From the NCBI GenBank assembly GCA_934316845.1, contig CAKRDZ010000025.1:1-45741 (forward strand): 45,741 nucleotides of DNA, written 5' to 3'. A program made the position numbers and the translations under genes. This stretch comes from an uncultured Eubacterium sp. (GTDB lineage Bacteria; Bacillota; Clostridia; Lachnospirales; Lachnospiraceae). Shown here piece after piece: positions 32,993-42,376 of the stretch. A model generated the notes under the pieces. That model had not been told where the DNA came from, did not search any database, and saw nothing but the letters and a program-made list of their open reading frames with translations. Position 1 is the first letter of the stretch. Every line of letters begins with the position of its first letter.

Positions 32993-35900
32993 ATGAAAAA
33001 GTTTTGGAGAGGACTTGCAACACTATTATGTATCAGTATGGCAGGAAGTATGTTTCCGGTGCCGGTAAGTGCAGGGAGGACAGTATCTGCGCCCGACATC
33101 GCGGGAGAGAGTGCAGGACAGCAGAATCCAGACACAGAGGAAGCGACCGGAGGGGAGCTGGCGCTGTATGGCGCGCAGCCAGGTGTAAAGTATCTTACAT
33201 ACAATGAGGACAGCAAGAAAATGGTATCAGAAACCTGTGACAGTGCGACAGAGGTGACGTCAGCAGATACGACTTGGGGAACTGCCGGGCAGGAGAGCTG
33301 GTATGTGGCAAGTGGGGATATCACGATGGGAAACCAAGTCACGGTTAAGGGAACCGTACATCTGATACTGGCAGATAACTGTAACCTTAAAATTGAATCT
33401 GTAAATGAAAAAAATAAATATGTGGGCGGCATTTACGTATCTAACTCAACATCTCATTTATATATCCATGCACAATCAGATGGAAGTGCGCAGGGAAAAC
33501 TGGTTTGTAAATATACTGCAGACACGCCTACTAGGTATCCGGCTCTTGGGGGAGCAGGAGATGTAACCATTGATGGAGGAGATATAACTTGTGAAGGCTA
33601 CGATGGGGCCGGCATTGGTGGAATTGGTTCTGGAAGCCAGCGCAGCACAATTGGTACGGTTACGATCAATGGTGGGACGATCATGGCAACAAATATTGGC
33701 CACGGAGCTGCAATCGGAAGTGGTACAAACTTCAATGGCACGGGACCGGTAGTGGTAGTCATCAATAGTGGAACGATCAACGCAACAAGTAAATACGGAG
33801 CCGGGATCGGTGGTGGAACTTCTAGTGCCGGCGAAGTAACCATTACCATTACCGGAGGAGACATTACAGCAACGGGTGGCGGACGTGGAGCCGGAATTGG
33901 CAGTGGGCAACAGAGTACAGGTACATTAATAAACATCAGTGGAGGAAAAATCACAGCAGCCAATACGCGTCAGGTATCCCAAGATGATGTTGCTGGAGGA
34001 GCCGGAATTGGGGGTGGACAACAGAGCACAGGTACAATAATAAATATCAGCGGAGGAGAGATCAACGCAACTGGTACTGGAGGAGCCGGAATTGGGGGTG
34101 GATGCGGCAAAGATGGTTTTGGAAATGACATTACAATTACCGGTGGACTGGTAAAAGCAGTCAGTCAAAAGGGCAGTGGTATCGGACCCGGATATTATTC
34201 CGGCACATCAATCGGAGAGGAAGAAAAGCTTACGATTGAAAATGCTCCGTTTATTTTTGCAAGCGGCGGCAGCGGTGGTATGGAAAAAGGTATTTACAAG
34301 CAGGATGGTTCAGCGGCTTGGAGCAACATTATTTCTATCGATGGACCTGACGGAAAGGTGTATGGAAAAAGCGTGACGACTGCCATGGACGTTGAAATTG
34401 CAGAGAATCAGACACTCGTTGTACCGGAAGACACCACGCTGGCGGTTGGTGCGGGAAAGACCATGACCAATCATGGTACGATCAAAGTCGCCGGGAAAAT
34501 GGACTCTGCAGAGGCAGATAAAGTAACCGGTAATAAGCCGAAGTACAAACTGATTACAAAGGAAAATCCGAGTGGAATTTATGCGGAAGGAACAGGAACA
34601 ACAGCGGCGGGAAAAATTTATTATAGTACTTATGGGAAAGAGGTAGCTGTATTTGAGGTTTCGAACTATGATGAGGGAAAAGGATTGATCGGATGGACGG
34701 TTGATGGAGCGAATGTTCTGGCGCAGAGGACTTCGCCGCTTGTGTTTACCATGCCGGCAAATGCGGTTACGGTAACTGCAGAATACGGAAATAAAGGACC
34801 TGCACCGAATTTAGACGGAAAAGTGAAAGTGAGCGCAGACACTATCGTAATCTCCGGTGTTGAGGGGGCAGACACTTATGGAGATTTGGAGTTTCGCACT
34901 ACTATTTCCGGCGGTACTTCATGGGAGAAAAGTAACGGAATATTTACCGGACTGACACCGGATACAGAATATACGATCCACGTACGATATGCAGGAAAGG
35001 GTATCCATGCGGCTTCGTATGCAACTCCGGTAAATGTAATGACAAAGAAGTGGGCTGACGAAGTAGAGAAGGTGTCCGGACTGACAGCTACCTATGGACA
35101 AACATTGAATGATGTAAAACTACCGGACGGCTGGGCATGGAAGGATTCGTCTGTCAAGTTGAAATCTGTGGGTGCAAAAGAATATGACGCCAGATTTACT
35201 CCATCGGATACAGCCGACGTGGATTATTCTAACCTACCAGAATATGGTACGAACGGCGATACGGTATACCTGGATATCAGCCTGGAGGTTACCGTAACAC
35301 AGGCAAAGCCTGTGATTCAATGGGCGCAGGAGAGTGCTGCATATACATATACCGGACTTTCTGTGACGGCAGAAGATTTACCGGGATTGTCTGTAACTTT
35401 ACAGAATAATGAGACTTACAGCGGAACAGTTACTTATTCTTACCGGGAGAAAAAGGACAGCGGCGAGACAGGAACTTTTATAACCGGTCTTCCGACAGAA
35501 CCGGGTGTCTATGAAGTAAAGGCAGCGGTTCCGGCAAGCGTTAATTATACGGCTGCAGAATCGGATATCATGACTCTCACTATCCAATATTTGGAAGGCG
35601 CACCGGATGCTGTGACAACAGATAAAAAAGGCAGCGAATATACAAAATGGTGTCCTGCGGAGTTTTATATAAAGGCACCGACGGGTTATACTATCTCGGC
35701 GACGGCAGATGGTACATACAGTGGTTCCTTTGTATACAATGCAGTATCCGAAGAGGAGCAGCAGGAGATTACCTATTACCTGAAAAATACTGACGGTCAG
35801 ATTGCGAAGAAGACACTGACGGCAAAGATCGACCGGACGGCACCGGACTGGAACGGAGACAATCTCGGTATCAACATCAAGAGCCGATGGTGGAATTCCT

Positions 35901-38671
35901 TGTTAGAGGAGTATATTCCAAAGTTATACAAGGCAGACAGGCTGGACGTAAACGTGAAAGCAAATGACAGCCAGAGCGGAGTGACAGCGTATTATTACTA
36001 TGTGCAGGATGGTGAAGAGTTTGTTTTTAAGGCAGAAGAGTTAGCTACGTTGAATGAGATAGGTCAGTTTAAGAAAGTTTCTGCAACCGGAAACGGAGAA
36101 GCAGAAGAACTGACAAAACTTGCAGCAAACGCTGTAGATGCCGGTAAACAGGTCTATGTTTACGCTGTGGATGCAGTGGGCAACCGGAGCGATTATATCT
36201 GCTCCAATGGTATTGTATTTGACAATAAGGCACCAACATTGAAGGTAGGATTTGAATACGGTGGTATACTTTGGGATACTTCTGTAACGTGTTGGTTTCA
36301 TTGTACAGAGCCGGGAGACTATTACTATATCTGTAAGAAAGCAGGGGAACCGGCACCGTCTTCCATTGATGATTTTGCGGATCAGATTTCAGATGTAAGC
36401 AAGGATGCAGATGCGGAAGTAGATGCGTGGAAGGCAAAAGACGGTGTAGTGACCGGGAAAATATTAAATGAGTGGTACAATCGAGATTCGAAACGCTACT
36501 CTCAACAATTGGAGATTACCGGTCTTACGTCAAACACCGATTATGTTCTGTATATGGTGGCGACGGATGAGGCAGGAAACGCAAGCAATGTTGCGACCTT
36601 GAATTTTACGACCGAGAAGACGGATCCATATATCGAGGCTGCACCGAGACTCGTCGGCGAATATGGACAGAGCCTGTCGGAAATGCAGGTAGATGCTGCA
36701 GACGCAAGGGTAGTGGCAGCAAAGGGAAGCGAGACGGAAGTTTCCGGAACCTGGTCTGTAAAAGAAGAGGAGAAAGCAATCATACCGGAGGTTGAAACCA
36801 CGGAAACGTATACTTTGGTATTTATGCCGACGGGAGAGAATGCAGACCGTTATGAAACGGCATCCTGTGAGGTGACACCGGAGGTTGCTAAGAAAACTGT
36901 CACGGTAGTGATAGCTGATAAAGAAAAGGTATATGGACAGAATAATCCGGAATTTACATGGAACTTTGCACAAGGATCCGGCCTTGTTGCAGGGGATAGT
37001 GATGCCGACCTTGGCATAACATTAGACTCCACTGCGGAAGCCGATTCTCCTGCCGGAAACTATGCGATTACCGGCAGCTGTAACAGTAAAAAATACGACG
37101 TGAGCTTTACAGGAAACAGCGCGGACGGAAAGAGCGGCGTTTTGACGATAACGAAGGCAGATGCACCGGTCATAACCGGAGAGGAGCAGAGTTATATCTA
37201 TGCAGCAGGGTCGGAAGGAAAGACGGTTTCTGTAGAGATCGCAGAAAAACTCCCGGCAGATAAAGGCGATGCCGTGTATTCTTGTGATGTGGCTGATGCC
37301 GAGGGAATCCTCAGTGAGGCAGAAGTTGACGGGAACGGAAAACTGACTTTCCGGGTAAATGCTGTTGACGTTTCTAAGATCGGAAAGACAGCAGCGATCA
37401 AGGTAAAAGCCGTTATGCAGAATTATGAAGATGCAGAATATACGCTGACGGTGCAGATGACAGATAAGAAATCGGTTGAACTGCAGAACGGAAGTTCAGT
37501 CGCAGTAGAAGGAAACAATACCCTTACTTACGGACAGAAGCTGTCAGCACTTAATCTGAAAAAAGTCGTCTTTGTAGAAGCCGGCACAAACACGGTGGTT
37601 GAGGGTACACTTGTATGGAGTGAACCGGAAAAAGTACCTGCCGTGGGAACAACACAGGCAGACTGGGTATTCCGGCCAGCACGAAACAGTATTTATAAAG
37701 AAATGACAGGAACAATAGCAATTACTGTGACAGAAGCCCCAACCAGTACGCCAAGCAGTACTCCGGCTGGTACCCCAACTAGTGCCCCAAGCATTACTCC
37801 TACAGGTACGCCAAGCAGTACCCCAACTAGTACACCAAGCGGCACGCCAGCCAGTACTCCAGTTGGTACGCCAAGCAGTACCCCGGTCAGCACACCAAGC
37901 AGTACTCCGGCTGGTACACCAAGCAGTACACCAACTAGTACGCCAAGCAGTACCCCGGTCAGTACACCAAGCGGCACGCCGGTCAGTACGCCAAGCAGTA
38001 CTCCGGTTAGTACGCCAAGCAGTACACCAGCCAGTACGCCAGACAGCACTCCAGCTGGTACACCAAGCAACACCCCAGGAAATACATCCGGTAGTACGTC
38101 AGGTAACGCGCCGGGGAATACAACCGGTGATGCTCCGAGTGATACCTCGGAAAACACATCCGGCAGCATTCCGGAAAGCACCTCGGATATACTGAAAAAA
38201 GGTATGAAATTCACAGGGGCAGACGGTGCGGTATACAAAATCCTATCTGTAAAGAAGAACAATCCGACTGTTATGTATTATGCGGCAAAGAAGAAGGCAA
38301 AGGGAAAAGTCAGTGTACCGGCAACTGTGAAGTACAAAGGCGTAACCTTCAAAGTCGTATCCATAAGGGCTAAGGCATTTGCAAACCGCAAGAAGGTAAA
38401 AAAAGTAATAATCGGTAAGAATGTAGCTTCAATCGGTAAAAAGGCGTTCTACAACTGTAAGAAACTTAAAAAGGTAACCATGAAGACAACCAGGAAGATC
38501 AAGAAGAAGGTCGGAAAGGCGGCGTTTAAGAAAACGGCGAAAAACATTGTCTTTAAACTACCGGCAAAGAAATACAAGGTATATAAGAAACTTCTGAAAA
38601 AGAAGGGAGTAAGCAGGAAGGCGGTTTACAAAAAGCAAAAGAAGCAGAAGAAGCAAAAACAAAAGAAGTAA
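32993..38671 (+). CDS. Giant secreted surface protein: glycine-rich repeats, MBG/Ig-like domains, Thr-Pro stalk, lysine-rich LRR tail
   Basis: A 1892-residue exported protein. Residues 1-27 are a signal peptide (MKKFWRGLATLLCISMAGSM... ending PVSA). Residues about 175-400 are repeated strands with GGAGIGGG-type turns, resembling a right-handed beta-solenoid. Then come an InlB-like/Big repeat (about 516-600), fibronectin-like and MBG/YDG domains (about 600-870), Ig-like domains with DRTAPDW and aromatic strands (about 870-1206), an MBG_2-type unit (about 1302-1390, YGQNNPEFTW) and two more Ig-like units. A threonine-proline-serine stalk (about 1583-1700) leads to a BspA-type LRR_5 tail full of lysines. 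No LPXTG or SLH domain is seen; attachment may be by the cationic tail. AAGGAAGGAAGGG precedes the ATG. Confidence 0.85.
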   Translation: MKKFWRGLATLLCISMAGSMFPVPVSAGRTVSAPDIAGESAGQQNPDTEEATGGELALYGAQPGVKYLTYNEDSKKMVSETCDSATEVTSADTTWGTAGQESWYVASGDITMGNQVTVKGTVHLILADNCNLKIESVNEKNKYVGGIYVSNSTSHLYIHAQSDGSAQGKLVCKYTADTPTRYPALGGAGDVTIDGGDITCEGYDGAGIGGIGSGSQRSTIGTVTINGGTIMATNIGHGAAIGSGTNFNGTGPVVVVINSGTINATSKYGAGIGGGTSSAGEVTITITGGDITATGGGRGAGIGSGQQSTGTLINISGGKITAANTRQVSQDDVAGGAGIGGGQQSTGTIINISGGEINATGTGGAGIGGGCGKDGFGNDITITGGLVKAVSQKGSGIGPGYYSGTSIGEEEKLTIENAPFIFASGGSGGMEKGIYKQDGSAAWSNIISIDGPDGKVYGKSVTTAMDVEIAENQTLVVPEDTTLAVGAGKTMTNHGTIKVAGKMDSAEADKVTGNKPKYKLITKENPSGIYAEGTGTTAAGKIYYSTYGKEVAVFEVSNYDEGKGLIGWTVDGANVLAQRTSPLVFTMPANAVTVTAEYGNKGPAPNLDGKVKVSADTIVISGVEGADTYGDLEFRTTISGGTSWEKSNGIFTGLTPDTEYTIHVRYAGKGIHAASYATPVNVMTKKWADEVEKVSGLTATYGQTLNDVKLPDGWAWKDSSVKLKSVGAKEYDARFTPSDTADVDYSNLPEYGTNGDTVYLDISLEVTVTQAKPVIQWAQESAAYTYTGLSVTAEDLPGLSVTLQNNETYSGTVTYSYREKKDSGETGTFITGLPTEPGVYEVKAAVPASVNYTAAESDIMTLTIQYLEGAPDAVTTDKKGSEYTKWCPAEFYIKAPTGYTISATADGTYSGSFVYNAVSEEEQQEITYYLKNTDGQIAKKTLTAKIDRTAPDWNGDNLGINIKSRWWNSLLEEYIPKLYKADRLDVNVKANDSQSGVTAYYYYVQDGEEFVFKAEELATLNEIGQFKKVSATGNGEAEELTKLAANAVDAGKQVYVYAVDAVGNRSDYICSNGIVFDNKAPTLKVGFEYGGILWDTSVTCWFHCTEPGDYYYICKKAGEPAPSSIDDFADQISDVSKDADAEVDAWKAKDGVVTGKILNEWYNRDSKRYSQQLEITGLTSNTDYVLYMVATDEAGNASNVATLNFTTEKTDPYIEAAPRLVGEYGQSLSEMQVDAADARVVAAKGSETEVSGTWSVKEEEKAIIPEVETTETYTLVFMPTGENADRYETASCEVTPEVAKKTVTVVIADKEKVYGQNNPEFTWNFAQGSGLVAGDSDADLGITLDSTAEADSPAGNYAITGSCNSKKYDVSFTGNSADGKSGVLTITKADAPVITGEEQSYIYAAGSEGKTVSVEIAEKLPADKGDAVYSCDVADAEGILSEAEVDGNGKLTFRVNAVDVSKIGKTAAIKVKAVMQNYEDAEYTLTVQMTDKKSVELQNGSSVAVEGNNTLTYGQKLSALNLKKVVFVEAGTNTVVEGTLVWSEPEKVPAVGTTQADWVFRPARNSIYKEMTGTIAITVTEAPTSTPSSTPAGTPTSAPSITPTGTPSSTPTSTPSGTPASTPVGTPSSTPVSTPSSTPAGTPSSTPTSTPSSTPVSTPSGTPVSTPSSTPVSTPSSTPASTPDSTPAGTPSNTPGNTSGSTSGNAPGNTTGDAPSDTSENTSGSIPESTSDILKKGMKFTGADGAVYKILSVKKNNPTVMYYAAKKKAKGKVSVPATVKYKGVTFKVVSIRAKAFANRKKVKKVIIGKNVASIGKKAFYNCKKLKKVTMKTTRKIKKKVGKAAFKKTAKNIVFKLPAKKYKVYKKLLKKKGVSRKAVYKKQKKQKKQKQKK
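37737..38090 (+). repeat. 12-base tandem repeat coding for the Thr-Pro stalk
   Basis: About 25 or more imperfect copies of a 12-base unit such as ACGCCAAGCAGT, coding for TPSS, TPAG, TPTS and TPVS, in phase with the reading frame. Slippage or recombination between units would change stalk length without shifting the frame. The count is approximate. Confidence 0.75.
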
Positions 38672-38721
38672 ATGCGTAAAATCCTGTTATAGGACAGTAT
38701 CCGGCTAAAGATCAACCCAAA

Positions 38722-38759
38722 GAGGGGCTGCACGGTAATTCGTGTGAAGCCCCTTTTTT
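38722..38759 (+). terminator. Rho-independent terminator after the surface protein gene
   Basis: AGGGGCT (38723-38729) and AAGCCCCT (38747-38754) pair, with an inner CACG/CGTG extension, followed by a T-run (CCCTTTTTTG). Confidence 0.8.
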
Positions 38760-38786
38760 GATACCTTTGCGGGGAGTGAAAACATA

Positions 38787-38815
38787 TTTACAGGTTTCTT
38801 CGTTTGTTGTATAAT
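38787..38815 (+). promoter_or_regulatory. Predicted sigma-A promoter of the amidotransferase gene
   Basis: TTTACA (38787-38792), 17 bases, TATAAT (38810-38815), about 70 bases before the start codon; likely the promoter for the downstream cargo genes. Confidence 0.65.
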
Positions 38816-38887
38816 GGGAGCAAATGAGGAAACGAAAGAAGTCAATAGAAACAAGCTGTCAGATCGAAATTACGAGGTGAAAAAGTG

Positions 38888-39586
38888 ATGCGAAAAGTAA
38901 TTGGTGTTATGCCGCTTTATGATGACGAAAAAGAAAGTTACTGGATGCTTCCGGGATATATGAAAATGTTGGAAGCGGAAAATGCGATTCCTTTAATGCT
39001 TCCGCTAACAGGCAAAACAGAGGAATTGGATTATTTTCTTGAAATCTGTGGCGGCTTTTTGCTGACTGGTGGACATGATGTCTCTCCCTCTGTTTATCAT
39101 GCAGAGACAAAACCGTGGTGCGGTTCAACCTGCGCGTTACGAGACGAAATGGAACGATATATTTTAGACAGAGCGATAGAAAAGGATAAATCTGTGCTGG
39201 GTATCTGCCGGGGAGTTCAGTTTATGAATGCCTGCTATGGCGGGACGTTGTATCAGGATTTAGAAACGGAACATAACAGCGGCATCGACCATCATATGAA
39301 ACCGCCGTATGACAGGACAGCGCATCAGGTTATGATACAAAAGGACACACCACTTTATGATATTTTGGAAAAGGAACAGATGGGAGTAAACAGTTATCAC
39401 CATCAGGCAGTCAAAACGCTGTCGCCTGATTTTCAAAAAATGGCTGTTTCCGAAGATGGATTGATTGAAGGGATATATATGCCTTCCCGTAAGTTTATAA
39501 TGGGTGTTCAGTGGCACCCGGAATTTTCCTACGAGGTGGATGAAAACAGCAGGAAACTGATCCATGCTTTCGTAAGTTCAATTTAA
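38888..39586 (+). CDS. Class I glutamine amidotransferase-like peptidase C26 (gamma-glutamyl hydrolase family)
   Basis: A 232-residue enzyme of the PuuD/peptidase C26 group, which hydrolyses gamma-glutamyl amides. The nucleophile cysteine is in LGICRGVQF, and the catalytic histidine and glutamate in VQWHPEFS. The GGFLLTGGHDVSPS loop and HHQAVK segment are family-typical. A GTG at 38885 is also in frame, but GAGGTG is better spaced for the ATG at 38888. It heads a run of small cargo-like genes on the same strand. Confidence 0.88.
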   Translation: MRKVIGVMPLYDDEKESYWMLPGYMKMLEAENAIPLMLPLTGKTEELDYFLEICGGFLLTGGHDVSPSVYHAETKPWCGSTCALRDEMERYILDRAIEKDKSVLGICRGVQFMNACYGGTLYQDLETEHNSGIDHHMKPPYDRTAHQVMIQKDTPLYDILEKEQMGVNSYHHQAVKTLSPDFQKMAVSEDGLIEGIYMPSRKFIMGVQWHPEFSYEVDENSRKLIHAFVSSI

Positions 39587-39653
39587 GTATTGTAAAAAAA
39601 TGGAAAACAAATTCCGATTTATGGAAAAACAAGGCAAAAGGAGAGGACAGAAA

Positions 39654-40094
39654 ATGGATATTAGAAAAATGAAAATAGAAGATTATGATAATGTGTATGA
39701 TTTATGGATGTCGTGCGTTGGAATGGGACTGAATAATCTCGATGATTCGAAAGAAGGCATAGTTAAGTTCATTCAAAGAAATCCGGATACCTGTCTTGTG
39801 GCTGAAAAAGATTCCCAAATTGTAGGAGTAATCATGGTGGGAAATGATGGAAGACGTGGTTATATATACCATACGGCGGTTCATCCTGATTATCGAAGGA
39901 TGGGAATTGCGGGTAAATTGGTTGATAAGGCAATGAATGAATTATCGGCGTTAGGAATCAATAAGGCTGCCCTGGTGGTATTTGACAGAAATAGTGCAGG
40001 AAATGCATTTTGGGAAACGCAGGGATTTACCGTAAGAGACGATTTGATATATCGGAATAAGGCGCTGACTGAAATTGTCAGAATAGATACCTGA
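39654..40094 (+). CDS. GNAT family N-acetyltransferase (first)
   Basis: A 146-residue acyltransferase. The acetyl-CoA loop is VHPDYRRMGIAGKLVDKA, and strand 4 is GRRGYIYHTAV. It begins MDIRKMKIEDYDNVYDLW. The open frame extends upstream to 39600, but GGAGAGGA lies about 7 bases before the ATG at 39654, and this gives the family length. The substrate is unknown. Confidence 0.85.
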   Translation: MDIRKMKIEDYDNVYDLWMSCVGMGLNNLDDSKEGIVKFIQRNPDTCLVAEKDSQIVGVIMVGNDGRRGYIYHTAVHPDYRRMGIAGKLVDKAMNELSALGINKAALVVFDRNSAGNAFWETQGFTVRDDLIYRNKALTEIVRIDT

Positions 40095-40146
40095 TTGCAA
40101 TTAGCCAAGAAGAAAAACATATTGAGTAAAAATTGAGGTGATGCGG

Positions 40147-40830
40147 GTGATAAAAGCAGTAATATTTGATATGTATGAGACACTTATAACTCTTTTTGAC
40201 AGCCCCTTGTACTTTGGAACGCAGATGGCGGCAGATGCCGGTATTGCGGAAGAAAAATTCCAGAAAATATGGCGCGCGGAAGAAAAAAACAGAACGATAG
40301 GAAAAGTTACTTTAGAGGAATTATTGGAAAAGATATTGAGAGAAAATAACTGCTTTTCCGAGGAGAAAATGAATGCTATTTTGAAAAAGCGTATTCGTTG
40401 TAAAGAAGAAACTTTTGAACACCTGCATATAGAAATAATTCCGATGCTAAAAGCATTAAAAGAAAACGGAATATTAATTGGATTGATCAGCAATTGTTTT
40501 TCCGAAGAGGCAATGGTTATAAAGAAGAGTATTTTGTATCCCTTTTTTGATGCTGTCTGTCTATCTTTTGACGAAGGAATACAAAAACCGGATCCAGCCA
40601 TATTTGAAAGATGCATCGAAAAACTTGGTGTCAGAGCAGACGAGTGTCTGTATGTGGGAGATGGTGGAAGCAACGAACTGGAGGCAGCGCAGACATTTGG
40701 AATGCAGGCGGTACAAGCAGTGTGGTATCTTCGGGAAGGGACAAGCCAGCCCTCACAGAGAAAAGTTGGGTTTAAGCATGTTGAGAAACCGATGGATATA
40801 TTTAAAAAATGCAATCCAAAGGAGCGATAG
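40147..40830 (+). CDS. HAD superfamily hydrolase
   Basis: A phosphatase-like protein of about 227 residues. Motif I is VIFDMYETL (the nucleophile D followed by M-Y instead of D-G-T), motif II is LISNCFS, motif III includes QKPDPAIFE and motif IV is VGDGGSNELEAA, with D replacing part of the common DD pair. The cap is helical. GAGGTG is directly before an ATG at 40141, leaving no spacing, while the GTG at 40147 is 6 bases away and gives the usual MIKAVIFD start, so GTG is preferred. Start is uncertain. Confidence 0.82.
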   Translation: MIKAVIFDMYETLITLFDSPLYFGTQMAADAGIAEEKFQKIWRAEEKNRTIGKVTLEELLEKILRENNCFSEEKMNAILKKRIRCKEETFEHLHIEIIPMLKALKENGILIGLISNCFSEEAMVIKKSILYPFFDAVCLSFDEGIQKPDPAIFERCIEKLGVRADECLYVGDGGSNELEAAQTFGMQAVQAVWYLREGTSQPSQRKVGFKHVEKPMDIFKKCNPKER

Positions 40831-40832
40831 CT

Positions 40833-41339
40833 ATGGAGAATAAATTGGAAAAAAACGAACAAAATATTATTATGGATAATTTTGTTAAAACCGATGACAT
40901 TTTAAATGATATGTGTGGGATTATTGAGTCCTCACAAAAAACTGCATATCAGGCGGTCAATACATTGCTCGTACAGAGAAATTGGCTGCTTGGTTACAGA
41001 ATTGCAGAAGAAGAATTAGGTGGGGATGAACGTTCAGAGTATGGATTAAAGGTAATAAAGGAAATATCTAAAGAACTAACTAAGCGATATGGTAAAGGAT
41101 ATGATAGAAGTAATTTATACCATTGCCTAAAGTTTTATAAAACCTTTCCTAAAATTGTGCTTTGCTCCGATACCGATGACGATATTGCCCGCTATTCTAT
41201 TATGCATGGCAATGAGCAGTTGTTTGCTTCAAAGTATAAGTTATACCTGCCGACAGAAGAATTGAAAGCAGAGATTGAAACACAAAAGGCAATGTTTTAT
41301 CTTCAGCAGCAGAATAGTAAAGAAAAGGGGACAGAATAG
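40833..41339 (+). CDS. Internally deleted YhcG/DUF1016 nuclease remnant
   Basis: A 168-residue open frame whose two halves match the opposite ends of YhcG/DUF1016 PD-(D/E)XK proteins. Residues about 40-105 are the N-terminal DUF1016_N helical domain (WLLGYRIAEEELGG, YGKGYDRSNLYHCLKFYKTF). From about residue 106 the sequence jumps to the extreme C-terminal strand and tail (IVLCSDTDDDIARYSIMHGN, EQLFASKYKLYLPTEE). Intact proteins are about 330-370 residues and have the nuclease core between. The loss is in frame. It may encode an inactive product. ATG follows AAGGAG; it starts 2 bases after the HAD stop. Confidence 0.7.
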   Translation: MENKLEKNEQNIIMDNFVKTDDILNDMCGIIESSQKTAYQAVNTLLVQRNWLLGYRIAEEELGGDERSEYGLKVIKEISKELTKRYGKGYDRSNLYHCLKFYKTFPKIVLCSDTDDDIARYSIMHGNEQLFASKYKLYLPTEELKAEIETQKAMFYLQQQNSKEKGTE

Positions 41340-41362
41340 AGTGAAACCGAAAGGAGGAAAGC

Positions 41363-41899
41363 ATGCTATATTTATTTAAACCACTTCCAGCGAATGATAG
41401 GGATTTTTCCAATTGGAAGCCATTTATTAAAAATGTATGGTTTCGAAAGCATTTTATGAAGTTTGTATATAGTTTACAGATAATTCTTATTATAATAGCA
41501 ACGATGATGGAAGTGTGGAACTTTGCAAATTGGATCATAAAAGGCAGTGCTTTTATATTGGTATTCATAGTTCATGAATTATTACATATATCAGTAGTTT
41601 ATAAAATTGGAGATATTAGTTTAACTCATTCCGGAATATTTTTCTGGCTTAACAGTAACGCGGTTATGAGTAAAAAAAGATTTTGGCTGTTTATGACGCT
41701 TCCGTTACTTGTCTTAACCATTATTCCAATGTTTTTTCTGCCTTTGACAGATGGATTTGCTTTTGAACTGTTAAGGTATATTTTGTGCGTGAATGCGATT
41801 ATTGCAGGTTCGGATATTATTAATTCGATATTGATCGCTGTGAAACCGTCAAACGCAAAATTTTGTGGAGGGTATTATATTGATTCGAGAAATATATGA
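41363..41899 (+). CDS. DUF3267 family membrane zincin metalloprotease-like protein
   Basis: A 178-residue protein with several hydrophobic segments (residues about 38-55, 60-80, 110-130, 140-160). A HELLH motif (HExxH) at about residues 71-75 inside a membrane segment suggests a zinc intramembrane peptidase, as in DUF3267. GGAGG precedes the ATG by 4-7 bases. The end of the gene overlaps the start of the next acetyltransferase by about 20 bases. Confidence 0.8.
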   Translation: MLYLFKPLPANDRDFSNWKPFIKNVWFRKHFMKFVYSLQIILIIIATMMEVWNFANWIIKGSAFILVFIVHELLHISVVYKIGDISLTHSGIFFWLNSNAVMSKKRFWLFMTLPLLVLTIIPMFFLPLTDGFAFELLRYILCVNAIIAGSDIINSILIAVKPSNAKFCGGYYIDSRNI

Positions 41900-42317
41900 A
41901 AATGAATTAAAAGGATTGTTAGAATTATATTTGCATTTACATGAAAGCAATGTTCCGGAAATGTCAGAGCATTTAAGCAGAACATGGAAGACAATCGTTG
42001 AGGATAAAAATCATCATATTATCATAAAAGTAGTTGATGACAAAATAGTGTCTTCCTGTGTATGTGTAGTGATACCGAATCTGACAAGAAATGTCAGACC
42101 GTATGCTTTTATAGAAAATGTCGTTACTCATGAAGACTATCGAGGAAAGGGATACGCATCCGAATGTTTAGCGTATGCGAAAGAGATAGCGCAAAAGGAA
42201 AACTGCTATAAAATGATGCTGCTTACAGGATCGAAAAAAGAATCAACGATGCAGTTTTATAAACGTGCGGGATATAACAACTCCGATAAAACAGCTTTTA
42301 TACAATGGATTGAATAG
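41880..42317 (+). CDS. GNAT family N-acetyltransferase (second)
   Basis: A 145-residue acetyltransferase beginning (L/M)IREIYENELKGLLELYLHLHE with the typical clostridial sequence NVVTHEDYRGKGYASECL as the CoA-binding loop. The best start is the TTG at 41880, because GGAGGG (41867-41872) lies 7 bases upstream and the family starts MIREI; an in-frame GTG at 41865 would add five residues. It overlaps the DUF3267 gene. Confidence 0.83.
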   Translation: MIREIYENELKGLLELYLHLHESNVPEMSEHLSRTWKTIVEDKNHHIIIKVVDDKIVSSCVCVVIPNLTRNVRPYAFIENVVTHEDYRGKGYASECLAYAKEIAQKENCYKMMLLTGSKKESTMQFYKRAGYNNSDKTAFIQWIE

Positions 42318-42376
42318 AGGGACGAGCATTAGAGGCGTTATTTCTAAAAAAATAAAGACGGAAACATGTTTATAAC

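Noticed and set aside
37737..38090. CRISPR-like array
   Set aside because: The repeats are contiguous 12-base coding units without spacers and lie in frame inside a protein gene.
37693..38262. A 189-codon hydrophobic repeat frame (GVLxGV units) on the minus strand
   Set aside because: It is the antisense of the Thr-Pro tandem repeat in the surface protein gene; no ribosome site, and the composition follows from the repeat.
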